This document shows, piece after piece, positions 38,505 through 49,620 of a DNA stretch of 64,000 nt. The DNA lies in the NCBI GenBank assembly GCA_030323885.1, contig CM059192.1:2101934-2165933 (forward strand), given 5' to 3'. The translations under genes were made by a program, and so were the position numbers. The notes under the pieces were generated by a model. The model saw only the letters and a program-made list of their open reading frames with translations. It did no database searches and had not been told where the DNA came from. This DNA is from Branchipolynoe longqiensis. Taxonomy: Eukaryota; Annelida; Polychaeta; Phyllodocida; Polynoidae. Numbering within the stretch: the stretch's first letter is position 1; the number at the start of each line of letters is the position of its first letter.

Positions 38505-39735
38505 ATCACTGTCTGCAGCACAGAAACCAGCATGTAACACTGGTCACGCATTTGAACATCCACCATCACCATGACACTGTCACATGACACTGTCACATGA
38601 CACTGTCACATGACCCTGTCACATGACACTGTCACATGACACTGTCACATGACACTGTCACATGACACTGTCACATGACACTGTCACATGACACTGTCAC
38701 ATGACACTGTCACACGATCACTGTCTGTGACACAGAAACCAGCTTGTAACACTTGTCATGCATTTGAACATCCACCAGCACCATGACACTGTCACACGAT
38801 CACATGACACTGTCACATGATCACTGTCTGCCGCACAGAAACCAGCATGTAACACTTGTCACACATTTGAACATCAACCAGCACCATGGCACCGTCACAT
38901 GCCACTGTCACATGCCACTGTCACATGATCACTGTCTGCTGTAGAGAAACCAGAATGTTACAACTGTCACACACCTGCACATCAGCCAGCACCATGAAAC
39001 TGCCACATTATGCTGTCACATGTCACTGTCACATGACATTGTCACATGATCACTGTCTGCTGTACAGAAACCAGAATGTTACAACTGTCACACACCTGGA
39101 CATCAACCGGCACTATGACACTGTCACATGACACTGTCACATGACACTGTCACATGACACTGTCACATGACACTGTCATACCAGACGGGATGGCGGAATG
39201 AGTTAGAGCGTCCGTCTCCCGTATTGGTAGATCGTGGGGTCGTGGGTTCGAACCCTGGTCGAGTCAAACAAATGACTTTAAAATTGATACTTGTTGCTTC
39301 CTAGCCTGGATAGAACAAGGACTGGTTGGCTCAGTGTCAGGATAATGTGACTGAGTGGGATATCAGGTCATGGTGCTGGCGGCCTGGTATTCCAGTGGGG
39401 CAGCACTATATAGTCGCCATGAGTGCGCACTGTCACAAGTCGGTACCCATCCTGATATGACATTAGATGTTGCTAGGACGTAAAACAACAACAAACAAAA
39501 CAACAAACAAACTACATGACACTGTCACATGACACTGTCACATGACACTGTCACATGATCACTGTCTGCTGTACAGAAACCAGAATGTTACAACTGTCAC
39601 ACACCTGGACATCAACCAGCACCATGACACTGTCACATGACACTGTCACATGACACTGTCACACGAAACTGTCACATGCTCACTGTCTGATGCACAGAAA
39701 CCAATATGTTAAAACTGTCACAGATCAACCAGCAC
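38505..39735. repeat. CATGACACTGTCA array with higher-order units
   Basis: Runs of the 13-bp CATGACACTGTCA unit alternate with a longer unit containing CACTGTCTGCTGTACAGAAA, CCAGAATGTTACAACTGTCA and CATCAACCAGCACCATGACA. Split by an S1 SINE (39180-39516). Confidence 0.87.
39180..39516 (+). mobile_element. SINE S1 copy, head type A, inside the 13-bp array
   Basis: Complete plus-strand S1 with A-box-like GGCGGAATGAGTTAGAGC, B box GGGTTCGAACCC, and tail AACAACAACAAACAAAAC. Both flanks are CATGACACTGTCA units, so the insertion point is clear and the element post-dates array growth. Confidence 0.88.
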
Positions 39736-40064
39736 TACGACACCATGTACACCAACATTCTGACACATTCACGCCAACACTTACCTGCACTCAAATATCC
39801 TAGCACTGCAACTATCCTAGCACTGCCTGTATCCTATCACTGCATTTCTAGGACAGATTAACCCCGTGCTTGTCACCCACTATCACGACTACGTGTGCGT
39901 GCCCCACCCATGTCCCTCCTGCACTCGCTGCTATAAATGTGTGCAATCACCAATACCTTCCTAAATAGCCCCGCTCCACCTGTACACAGTGAGAGGATGG
40001 TGGTGGTGGTGGTGGGGTGTGGGTGTGGGTGTGGGTGTGGTGGGGTGGGGCTGCCTGCAGTAAT
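39736..40064. other. Unassigned sequence with GGTGGT/GGGTGT run
   Basis: Three ATCCTAGCACTGCA-like repeats (39800-39842) and a GTGGTG/GTGTGG microsatellite at 39997-40050. No gene. Confidence 0.4.
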
Positions 40065-40764
40065 GGCCCTGTCACGCTACGACGTTTCTCCCCAACGCGC
40101 GTCGATGTGTTGCCTTTTTGGTCGAAACGTCGGGACACGTCGGGACACGTTACCGGCGCGTTAACGGCGTGTCGGTAAACGTCGGTACACATTGAGTGAT
40201 AGCAACGTGTGAATGGACACGTCGGCACGCGTCGGCGCGCGTCGGGTCGCGCCGATCATTTTGTGCTTGCACAAAACTTTCGGCGCGCCCAGGCACGCGC
40301 CGACGGGTTGGAGGAGGCGTTATGGACGCGTTATCAACACGTCGATACCCATTGGTGACGCGCCGGGGGAATGCTGCCAGAACGTTGATCAAAGTCGGGT
40401 AACATTGGCTTTTTCCCCCCCAAAATGCGACCGTTCTGTCGGCGCGTCCGTAATGTCCGATCGACGGGTAGTGGGCGTGATATTGGTGTTGCTCCAGTGT
40501 TTTTCGACGCGTTGGCCGTGTTGCCGGCGCGTCTGGGCGTGCTGGTGGCAGGTCTGGACGTGTTCCCTGCGTGTCTTGACGTGTTGGTGGCGGGTGTGTA
40601 TCCGTTGACACGCTACTAGCATGCCAATAACGCGCCACCAACACACCACTAGCACGCTGCAACCCGTCGAACTTTCTCCCACAACGCCGAAAAGTTGGAC
40701 GTGTCTCGAGCCCTAGCAAATATCTTGCGCGTTGGCGGGGGAAACGTCATAGTGTGACAGGGCC
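40065..40764. mobile_element. M4 foldback element, ACGCGTCG-rich interior
   Basis: Ends GGCCCTGTCACGCTACGACG and CGTCATAGTGTGACAGGGCC (reverse complement with one change). The 700-bp interior consists of GCGCGTCGG, GACACGTCGG and ACGCGTTG words in both orientations, again able to fold back. The terminal repeat matches the 13.2-kb element, but the interior word is different. Confidence 0.8.
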
Positions 40765-40821
40765 TTAAGGCCCTTGAGAAGTAACTCCGCCAGACGCTAG
40801 GTTTCGTCCTTCTCTAGAGCT

Positions 40822-41085
40822 GTCATGAGCTGAGCGTCCGTCTCTTTGGAAGTGACAGCTTCGAACCTTGGTCGAGTGCAAGGAAAGTTGGCTTAGAATC
40901 AGTGTCAGGATAATGTAACTGAATGGGATATCAGGTCATGGTGCTGGCGGCCTGGTATCCCAGAGGGACAGCACTATCTATAAAGTCGCCATGAGTGTGC
41001 ACTGTCACAAGTCGGTACCTGTCCTGATATATATATGACCTTAGATGTTGCCAGGATATAAAGCTCCAACAACAAACCAACCAGG
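40822..41085 (+). mobile_element. SINE S1 copy, partial head
   Basis: Starts within the head (TGAGCGTCCGTCTCTTTGG) and keeps the CTTCGAACCTTGG B-box relic, body and CTCCAACAACAAACC tail. Confidence 0.72.
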
Positions 41086-41154
41086 ACGGTCACTGAGTCA
41101 CCAAGGCGGCTCCGTCACGCACACGTCTGGGTGAAGTGTGGCGACGTGTTGTCA

Positions 41155-41515
41155 TCATACACACGTGTGTGCGTCTGCGTGCGTATGCGTGCGTATGCGT
41201 GCGTCTGCGTGTGTCTGCGTGCATCTGCGTGCGTCTGCGTGCATCTGCGTGCGTCTGCGTGCGTCTGCGTGCGTCTGCGTGCGTCTGCGTGCGTCTGCGT
41301 GCGTCTGCGTGCATCTGTGTGCGTCTGTGTGTGTCTGTGCATCTGTGTGCGTTTGTGTGTGTCTGTATGTCTGTGTGTGTCTGTGCGTCTGTGTGTGTCT
41401 GTGTGTTTATCTTTGTGTCTGTGTGTGTCTGTGTGCTGTGTGTGCGTCTGTGTGCGTCTAGGTGTGTCTGTGTATGTCTCTTGTGTGTCTCCTGTGTGTC
41501 TCCTGCGTGTCAGTT
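41155..41515. repeat. GTCTGCGTGC-type microsatellite
   Basis: A 10-bp GTCTGCGTGC unit changing to GTCTGTGTGT. Open in several frames on both strands by composition only. Confidence 0.85.
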
Positions 41516-41584
41516 GTTAACTTGTATGTAGGCTTTTCTTTCCTTTTTGTACAAAGCACGCCGGTGTGATGCGCGAAAAGGAAG

Positions 41585-42309
41585 AAAGGAAGGCGGGGGT
41601 GGGAAAAAAGGCGTTTATTTAACGCCTCAACACAGAGCATACAGAGGAACAGGTAACAAGCAAGGTGAGGAGGAGAAGCAATGAGAGGGCTCATGAGGAG
41701 CAAGAATAACAGGCTCGTAAGGAGCAATGCAGTGAGGGGCTCATGAGGAGCAGAGACAAGGATAAAACAGGGGCTCATCAGGAGCAATGTCAGAGTTCTG
41801 GCGAGGGGGGGGCCGAGGAGCCCTCCGCCAAAGAGTAGGAGAGGGCTCGAGGCGCGCCCGAGGCGGGGGCACGGGGCGCCCGAGGCGGGGGCCCGGAGAT
41901 GCGGGCGTGGTTGAGAGGAGGGTCCGGGGCCTACGTGGAGGGGGGAGCGGGCGGCCAAAAGAGGGAGGCCCGCTCCTGAGGCATGGGGAGGAGGTCCGGC
42001 GAGGGTCGAGGAGGGGGGCAGCGAAATCCTCAGGGCTGGGCGGGGTGGGAGTCGGGGTCGGGTCGGGCGGTTTCATGAAGGCGGTGTCGTGAGGGTCGGT
42101 GGCTGGGCTGTCTGGGAAGGGTCTCTCGTGAGGCTGGGCCGAGTCGTCTGAGGTGTGAGGTGCGAGGTGATGATCCCCGGCTTCGTCTGGGCGGCGTTTC
42201 GATCGCTGTTTGCTGAGGGGCTGTCGGTGGAAGTCGCGGGGCTGTCGGCATTGGTTGGGGTGAGGCGCCGGGGAGGGCCCCCCGGGCCGGCCGGGGGGGG
42301 GCCGGCAGA
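41585..42309 (-). other. N3 downstream GC-rich region with short direct repeats and AATAAA
   Basis: GC-rich sequence after N3 gag. A minus frame (42502-41741) is Pro/Arg-rich and low complexity, reminiscent of the N2 spacer, but I cannot call a protein. At 41680-41795 a GGCTCRT-A-R-GAGCA phrase recurs four times at roughly 40-50 bp spacing. On the minus strand a GGCGTTAAATAAACGCC hairpin holds AATAAA (41619-41614) followed by T-rich sequence, a plausible polyadenylation end. Confidence 0.4.
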
Positions 42310-42951
42310 TCAAAAATCCGCCGAGGTGGGGGGGGTCTGGCGCTGACGGGCCTGCTTGGTGCGGCAACCGGCCTCGCTGTGCATCGTTAATATGCGCCGC
42401 ACGTTGGCGCAATAGGCACAGACGTGCCGACGCCTGTCTCCCACTTCGCCGTGGGCCTCCCAGACGGAGGCCCGATCGCACGAGGCGGGATCGCGGTTCC
42501 AAGCGGTGCAGGGGGCCCCGTGAGCGTGCCTATCGTAGGCGGTGCGGGCGTCGACTTGGTGCCGGGGCAGGTGCGTGCCTCGGGCTCCATCTTGTGCCGG
42601 GCTGGGGGGCGTGTCGAGGGGGTCGACGGTCAGGATGCTGTCGACTCGGATGTTGTTGAGGGCCACGGGGTCGTGCCACCCCTGGGGGAGCCTCCCGTCC
42701 GCGATCCATGAGAAGATGGTCTCTGAGTACCGGCGGACGGTCGGCCAGGGGTGGAGGAGGTTGTCCCTCATGATGGTGAGGTGATGGTGGTGGAGGCCCT
42801 GGAGGGAGTGGGCGGGGAACGAGGGGTGGTTGACCAAGGTGAGGAGGGCGAGGTGATATTCGTCCTTGGTGGCCTCACCCAGTTTCACCGGCTTCCGTCC
42901 CGGCCCCCCTCTCCACCAGGTCGCAGGGGAAGACATAGTCCGAGGGGACAC
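42310..42951 (-). CDS. N3 gag-like ORF, C-terminal part with C-x2-C-x9-H-x4-C motif
   Basis: This frame contains LGEATKDEYHLALLTLVNHP, RRYSETIFSWIADGRLPQGW (same block as N2 and N1), and a C-terminal C-x9-C ... C-x2-C-x9-H-x4-C cluster (GAPCTAWNR, HVCAYCANVRRILTMHSEAG then C) followed by basic residues. It stops at SADF. No RT, RNase H or recombinase follows on the same strand; the next 700 bp is GC-rich Pro/Arg-coding sequence. So this is either a truncated copy or a gag-only element. Confidence 0.7.
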   Translation of the reverse strand: MSPRTMSSPATWWRGGPGRKPVKLGEATKDEYHLALLTLVNHPSFPAHSLQGLHHHHLTIMRDNLLHPWPTVRRYSETIFSWIADGRLPQGWHDPVALNNIRVDSILTVDPLDTPPSPAQDGARGTHLPRHQVDARTAYDRHAHGAPCTAWNRDPASCDRASVWEAHGEVGDRRRHVCAYCANVRRILTMHSEAGCRTKQARQRQTPPTSADF

Positions 42952-43504
42952 CTCGGCGCCGGACAGTGTGGTGCGCCTCGGCGGAGGCCAGTATCTCGCG
43001 GACGGCGTCGGCCGCGGATGCTGGGCTGTGCTCCGCCGTCTCGTGGCGGTAGGCGGGCGGAGGGCACGGGGCGGCGGTGAGGCGGCTGTACCCCTCGTAC
43101 TGCGGGTGCACCGCGCCGGGCAGAGTCGCTTGAGGCGGGGGAGGCGGTCGGCTCCCGATCGGGGCGAGGGCCCGAGGTGCTTGGACGGGCGGCAAGATGA
43201 AGGCGGCCTCCCGCGTTGACACGGGCTGGGGGGTGTCCAGGGCTCCTCGGGCGACCCCGGCCTCGACGGCTTCCATGCGGGTGCTGAGGCGGCTGAGCGC
43301 CTCCAGGATGGCGATGGTGTCGCTGGAGGGGCGGCCCGAGGGCGCTGAGGGTGACACCGAGGCGGAGTAGGCTGCGGAGCCTCCCGGCGAGCCCGAGGAG
43401 GGCCCTGGCGTGCTCATGACGGTAGCCCTGGTGTTCTTCCGGCCTTTCCCCCTTCCGCGCCCGGGCATGATGGATCGGTCCGAGGTGGAGTAGTAGAGGC
43501 CCAA
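42875..43504 (-). CDS. N3 gag-like ORF, N-terminal part
   Basis: A 209-residue GC-rich frame. After SIMPGRGRGKGRKNTRA (basic head) come Ser/Pro-rich sequence, DTIAILEALSRLSTRMEAVE (coiled-coil-like, residues about 80-105), a Pro-rich stretch, and DAVREILASAEAHHTVRRRG followed by VPSDYVFPCDLVERG. The layout matches N2 ORF1. The frame is lost in a G-run near 42905 and continues in the frame of 42951-42310 (GPGRKPVKLGEATKDEYHLA). A likely start is the MPGRGRG Met at about 43468. GC content is far above the flanks on the right. Confidence 0.65.
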   Translation of the reverse strand: MGLYYSTSDRSIMPGRGRGKGRKNTRATVMSTPGPSSGSPGGSAAYSASVSPSAPSGRPSSDTIAILEALSRLSTRMEAVEAGVARGALDTPQPVSTREAAFILPPVQAPRALAPIGSRPPPPPQATLPGAVHPQYEGYSRLTAAPCPPPAYRHETAEHSPASAADAVREILASAEAHHTVRRRGVPSDYVFPCDLVERGAGTEAGETG

Positions 43505-43779
43505 AGCAGGAAACAGGGCAGAGGGTGGAGGGCGGCAGGAAGGCGAGTGCCTGAGGGAGGCCGGCGGGCGGCCTTATAAGGGAAAGGAGGGCGGGTGACA
43601 GCAGGTGAGGTGTGAATGCTGCCGGCCCGGGGGAGGGGGAGTGAGGGTGAGCAGCGGGCGTCTGGTGAGGCGCGAAGGCTGCGCGACACGGGGGCGGGGG
43701 AGGGAGCGGCGCGCGGCGGCGTCGGGTGAGGTGTGAGGGCAGCGCGACTGGCGGGGCGGGGGAGGGTCTCTTCCTCTCC

Positions 43780-44330
43780 TCGCATCAAGCGTAATGCTTC
43801 ACATTACGACCAAAGATTTCAAATTCCCCCCATATTCAAGTTCCCCCCCAGGAACTTGAAAACGTTTTCAAATTCCTCCCAGGGGAATTTGAAAACGTTT
43901 TCAAATTCCCTCCCTCGTTTTAACTTTCCCTCTCCCCCCATTTTTGGGGAATTCTCTTTATTTTTGATATATTTTGTTATTTTTTGTTATTTTTCATGAC
44001 AAATATTATAATATACAGAGAATAGCATAATGGAAATTATTACTAGTACAATAAAACATATTTAACCACAAATGACACAAAAAGTCTCCAAGATGGTTAA
44101 GAAAAAAATATTATAGGTCTGAAATTTAAAACGTTTTTTAAAGTTTTTTAAACAATTTTAAATTCCCGGAGGGGGGAATTTGAAAATAGGGGGAGGAATC
44201 TGAAAACTGTTTTTAAGTTCCCCCCCAGGAATCTGAAAACGTTTTTAATTTCCCTGGAGGGAAGTTAAAAACGTTTTCAGATTCCCGGGGGGGAACTTGG
44301 GAAGGGGGGGGGGGAAGTTGAAATCGTTAC
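43780..44330. repeat. Foldback-rich tract of GGGAATTTGAAAACG palindromes
   Basis: Repeated GAAAACGTTTTCAAATTCC and its complement, alternating with runs of G or C. Units such as GGGAATTTGAAAACGTTTTC are perfect or near-perfect palindromes. The outer ends (GCTTCACATTACGA and GAAATCGTTACACC) may be decayed terminal repeats of one foldback element. Confidence 0.6.
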
Positions 44331-44509
44331 ACCGGGAACTCTCCGACATTTGCCGATTGTCGGCTGCTCGTTGAATGTGCGCCGCGCATGCGCCGTGACC
44401 TGGATCCGTGTTGACGTGAGAACGAGGCTCCGGTGCCTTAAAAATAGCTCATCCCTTGAATGGAGGGTTGGAGGACTCGGAATGAGGCCACACCGATGTT
44501 GGTACTTGA

Positions 44510-45930
44510 TGACTTAACTATTAGCTAACTGACTGATCGGTTAGCTGTTTAACTAACTAACTAACTACATAGTAACTAAATAACTAACTAACTAACTAAC
44601 AATTAACTAATTAACTAACTAACAACTGAACCAAGTAAATATATAACAAACTAACTGACTAACTTATTGACTAACTACTAATTAACAAACTAACTACAGT
44701 ATACCCCCGCTAAACCAAACTTGAAGGGACCATAGAAATTTGTTTGGATTAACCGATCATTATCATTGGTTTAACCGAGCTTTGGCTTTGACTTTGACTT
44801 TGAGTAAGAGTGTATTGCACATGTAATGTACAATGTATGTGGACACTTTGATTATAGTTTTTTATGTACATACAGTATAACCCCGTTAAACCAACCTCGG
44901 TTAAGCCAAACGATCGCTTAATCCAAACAAATTTCTAGGGTCCCTTCAAAATACTACCATTTATCATATAAAAAAGTCGGTGGGGGTCTCAGATGACCTT
45001 ATAGCCACATGAAAGTTTGGTGTAACCATACCGGAAGTGGCCTGAAGTCCGACCATTCTGTTTGGATTAACTGAGCATTTGGATGAACCGACTTTGGCTT
45101 AACCAACTTTTTTATATGATAAATTGTAGTATTTTGCCGGTCAGCCGAAACAAGTTTGGATTAACCGATCGTTTGGTTTAGCCGAGCTTGGTTTAATGGG
45201 GTTGTACTGTATTGACTAAACTAAATACTGACATAGCAACAAACAAAATAACTAACTAACTGACAACCAAAACAACTAAATCAGTAACAAACTGAGTAGG
45301 CTTACTGACTCATTGACTAACTTACTGCTAACTAACAAACTAATATTGACTAACTAAATAACTAACCAACAAATTAACTGATGATTAACTAACTAAATAT
45401 TGGCTGACTAACTAAATAACTGGCTGATTAACTAAATAACTATTGACTGACTAACTAACTAGTAAATGAACTACAGACTAATCAACTGTTGGCTAACTAG
45501 CTAACAAACCAACTAACTGGCTGATTAACTAAATAACTATTGACTGACTAACTAACTAGTAAATGAACTACAGACTAATTAACTATTGGCTAACTAGCTA
45601 AGAAACCAACTAACTGGCTGATTAACTAAATAACTATTGACTGACTAACTAACTAGTAAATGAACTACAGACTAATCAACTGTTGGCTAACTAGCTAACA
45701 AACCAACTAACTGGCTGATTAACTAAATAACTGAGGAAGTGACTGATTAACTCTTGACAAACTACTGACTGACTGACTAACTACCTAAATATTAACTAAC
45801 TGAGTAACCAAGTAATTAACTTACTAATTAACTGAATAATTGACTAACCAACCATTGACCAATTAAGTATAAACTGACTGACTAATCAACGAATTCGAGA
45901 CTAATTATGAACTAAGTATCAAACTCAACA
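44510..45930. repeat. TAAC-rich degenerate satellite
   Basis: ACTAACTAACTAAC-type sequence with an embedded block of about 120 bp (GGCTGATTAACTAAATAACT ... CTACAGACTAATCAACTGTT) repeated three times between 45410 and 45730. Contains M6. Confidence 0.8.
44871..45211. mobile_element. M6 pogo-like MITE with TA duplication
   Basis: TA-flanked ends CAGTATAACCCCGTTAAACC and GGTTTAATGGGGTTGTACTG. The interior has AAGCCAAACGATCGCTTAA-type words in both orientations. A partial related copy precedes it (44698-44815). The form (TA target, CAGT start) fits the pogo/Tc1-mariner superfamily. Confidence 0.8.
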
Positions 45931-45944
45931 ATTAAATACTACAC

Positions 45945-46226
45945 TCGTCCCCTTGGAATTTTAAGTATTTTAAATAGTTTACATTCGTAAGCCGTCTTAA
46001 TTCTTAGAATTTCATACATACATGCAGTGGAACTTACATATAAGTAGATATACATACCGGGTAGGTTCAACAACCAGGCAGCATGTAGCTTGTACAGTAT
46101 TCAGGTCAGGGAAACCAGTGTCATGGGTGCAGTTATGAAAATGGGAAATAGTGTGCCTAGAGGAGGTCTCGAACTCGCACTTCTTGCGATTCCAGGGCTA
46201 GCGTGATAACCGTTACCTCACCTAGG
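45945..46226 (-). mobile_element. SINE S3 copy adjoining the 103-bp satellite
   Basis: Minus-strand copy: the 3' end (ACTACACTCGTCCCC on plus) at 45945, ATGCTGCCTGGTTGTTGAAC equivalent in the middle, B box GCGAGTTCGAGACC at about 46165-46178, and A-box region GTGAGGTAACGGTTATCACG at about 46205-46220. The satellite array starts in its head. Confidence 0.8.
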
Positions 46227-49182
46227 CTCCCTGATGTCATCACCCTATCTATCCACGCCCACCTGTCTATGTAGCTGTTTGACTGAGAGGTCAGTGCACA
46301 CTGCTACACTAACCATTACACCACCTAGGCTCCCTGATGTCATCACCCTATCTATCCACACCCACCTGTCTATGTAGCTGTTTGACTGAGAGGTCAGTGC
46401 ACACTGCTACACTAACCATTACACCACCTAGGCTACCTGATGTCATCACCCTATCTATCCACACCCACCTGTCTATGTAGCTATTTGACTGACAGGTCAG
46501 TGCACACTGCTACACTAACCATTACACCACCTAGGCTCCCTGATGTCACCATCCTATCTATCCATGTCTACTTGTCTATGGAGCTGTTTGACTGAGAGGT
46601 CAGTGCACACTGCTACACTAACCATTACACCACCAAGGCTCCCTGATGTCATCACCCTATCTATCCACGTCTACTTGTCTATGTAGCTGTTTGACTGAGA
46701 GGTCAGTGCACACTGCTACACTAACCATTAGACACCAAGGCTCCCTGATGTCATCACCCTATCTATCCATGTCTACTTGTCTATGAGCTGTTTGACTGAG
46801 AGTCAGTGCACACTGCTACACTAACCATTACACCACCAAGCTCCCTGATGCATCACCCTATCTATCCACGTCTACTGTCTATGTAGCTGTTTGACTGACA
46901 GGTCAGTGCACACTGCTACACTAACCATTAGACCACCAAGGCTCCCTGATGTCATCACCCTATCTATCCATGTCTACTTGTCTATGGAGCTGCTTGACTG
47001 AGAGGTCAGTGCACACTGCTACACTAACCATTACACCACCTAGGCTCCCTGATGACACCATCCTATCTATCCACGTCTACTTGTCTATGGAGCTGTTTGA
47101 CTGAGAGGTCAGTGCACACTGCTACACTAACCATTACACCACCTAGGCTCCCTGATGTCACCATCCTATCTATCCATGTGTACTTGTCTATGGAGCTGTT
47201 TGACTGAGAGGTCAGTGCACACTGCTACACTAACCATTACACCACCAAGGCTCCCTGATGTCATCACCCTATCTATCCATGTGTACTTGTCTATGGAGCT
47301 GTTTGACTGAGAGGTCAGTGCACACTGCTACACTAACCATTACACCACCTAGGCTCCCTGATGTCACCATCCTATCTATCCATGTGTACTTGTCTATGGA
47401 GCTGTTTGACTGAGAGGTCAGTGCACACTGCTACACTAACCATTACACCACCAAGGCTCCCTGATGTCATCACCCTATCTATCCACGTCTACTTGTCTAT
47501 GTAGCTGTTTGACTGAGAGGTCAGTGCACACTGCTACACTAACCATTAGACCACCAAGGCTCCCTGATGTCATCACCCTATCTATCCATGTCTACTTGTC
47601 TATGGAGCTGTTTGACTGAGAGGTCAGTGCACACTGCTACACTAACCATTACACCACCAAGGCTCCCTGATGTCATCACCCTATCTATCCACGTCTACTT
47701 GTCTATGGAGCTGTTTGACTGAGAGGTCAGTGCAGACTACTACACTAACCATTACACCACCAAGGCTCCCTGATATCACCCTACTATCCACGCATACCTG
47801 TCTATGTAGCTGTTTGACTGAGAGGTCAGTGCACACTGCTACACTAACCATTACACCACCTAGGCTCCCTGATGTCATCACATCTATCCACGTCTACTTG
47901 TCTATGGAGCTGTTTGACTGAGAGGTCAGTGCACACTGCTACACTAACCATTAGACCACCAAGGCTCCCTGATGTCATCACCCTATCTATCCATGTCTAC
48001 TTGTCTATGGAGCTGTTTGACTGAGAGGTCAGTGCACACTGCTACACTAACCATTACACCACCTAGGCTCCCTGATATCACCACACTATCCACGCCTACC
48101 TGTCTATGTGGCTGCTTGACTGAGAGGTCAGTGCAGACTGCTACACTAACCATTACACCACCTAGGCTCCCTGATATCACACCTATCCACACCTACCCGT
48201 CTATGGGCTCTTGACTGAGAGGTCAGTGCACACTACTACACTAACCATTACACCACACATGCTCCCTGATGTCATCACCCTATCTATCCACTTCCACTTG
48301 TCTATGGAGCTGTTTGACTGAGAGGTCAGTGCACACTGCTACACTAACCATTACACCACCAAGGCTCCCTGATGTCATCACCCTATCTATCCATGTACAC
48401 TTGTCTATGTAGCTGTTTGACTGAGAGGTCAGTGCACACTGCTACACTAACCATTACACCACCTAGGCTCCCTGATGTCATCACCCTATCTATCCACGTA
48501 CACTTGTCTATGGAGCTGTTTGACTGAGAGGTCAGTGCACACTGCTACACTAACCATTACACCACCAAGGCTCCCTGATGTCATCACCCTATCTATCCAC
48601 GTCTACTTGTGTATGTAGCTGTTTGACTGAGAGGTCAGTGCGCACTGCTACACTAACCATTACACCACCAAGGCTCCCTGATGTCATCACCCTATCTATC
48701 CATGCACACCTGTCTATGTAGCTGTTTGACTGAGAGGTCAGTGCACACTGCCACACTAACCATTACACCACCTAGGCTCCCTGATGTCATCACCCTATCT
48801 ATCCACGTACACTTGTCTATGGAGCTGTTTGACTGAGAGGTCAGTGCACACTGCTACACTAACCATTACACCACCAAGGCTCCCTGATGTCATCACCCTA
48901 TCTATCCACGTACACTTGTCTATGGAGCTGTTTGACTGAGAGGTCAGTGCACACTGCTACACTAACCATTACACCACCAAGGCTCCCTGATGTCATCACC
49001 CTATCTATCCACGTACACTTGTCTATGGAGCTGTTTGACTGAGAGGTCAGTGCACACTGCTACACTAACCATTACACCACCTATGCTCCCTGATGTCATC
49101 ACCCTATCTATCCACGTACACTTGTCTATGGAGCTGTTTGACTGAGAGGTCAGTGCACACTGCTACACTAACCATTACACCC
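46220..49182 (-). repeat. 103-bp satellite derived from the SINE S3 5' end (about 29 units)
   Basis: The unit length of 103 bp was measured between successive GGCTCCCTGATG starts (46225, 46328, 46431). On the minus strand each unit reads as S3 leader (GTGCACTGACCTCTCAGTCA ... ACAGGTGGGCGTGG ... GACATCAGGGAGCC) plus the first 25-30 bases of the S3 head (TAGGTGGTGTAATGGTTA). The B box is not in the unit. Units differ by few substitutions and occasional single-base losses (for example 46730-46870). Open frames across it are artefacts. Confidence 0.88.
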
Positions 49183-49184
49183 AG

Positions 49185-49610
49185 ACCAGAGGCCGGATGA
49201 GCTCTGGACCATTATCCGGGGTGGTCCGGGGTGATCCGTGGCTCGACCGTGGCTCGTCCATGGTGGTCCGGCGTGGTCCAGCGTGATCCGTGGCTGGTCC
49301 GGGGTCCGCCCTGGATGTTTTAAATTGTTTAAAACATCCGGGGCGGTTCGGGGCATTTAGCGATCCGGGCTCGATCCGGCATGATCCGGGGGTGGTCCGT
49401 GGCTACACCGGGGAGTCCGGGGGTGGTCTGGGGTGGTCCGGGGCGATCCAGCCTATGGTCCGGGGCCTCGTCCAGGAAGGTGTGACTGCGAGGCAAAAAA
49501 CGACGAAAACACGATTTTGTCCGGGGCAGTTCGGGCAACTGGTCCGGGGGTGGTCCGGCTCAAAATCCGGGTCTAGTCCGGGTAGGTGTGACTGGAGCTT
49601 TAGAAAATAC
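49185..49610. repeat. GGTCCGGGGTGGTCC-rich tract
   Basis: Irregular repeats of GGTCCGGGGTGATCC and CCGTGGCTC with a short GTTTTAAATTGTTTAAAAC palindrome at about 49315-49335 and a repeated AGGTGTGACTG (49478, 49583). Possibly another foldback-type element; ends unclear. Confidence 0.45.
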
Positions 49611-49620
49611 AACTATGATG

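Noticed and set aside
39180..39275. tRNA gene (A box and B box present)
   Set aside because: Continues into SINE S1 body and tail and occurs many times; no proper cloverleaf could be drawn.
40150..40719. 189-residue Arg/Thr/Pro-rich frame
   Set aside because: Lies wholly inside a foldback element made of GC-rich words; other frames are also open.
41458..42502. 166- and 253-residue Pro/Arg-rich frames after N3 gag
   Set aside because: High GC content keeps several frames open and no domain is visible; only noted as a possible spacer.
46220..49182. Possible CRISPR-like array or tRNA cluster
   Set aside because: Head-to-tail satellite without spacers; tRNA-like head lacks B box and anticodon arm.
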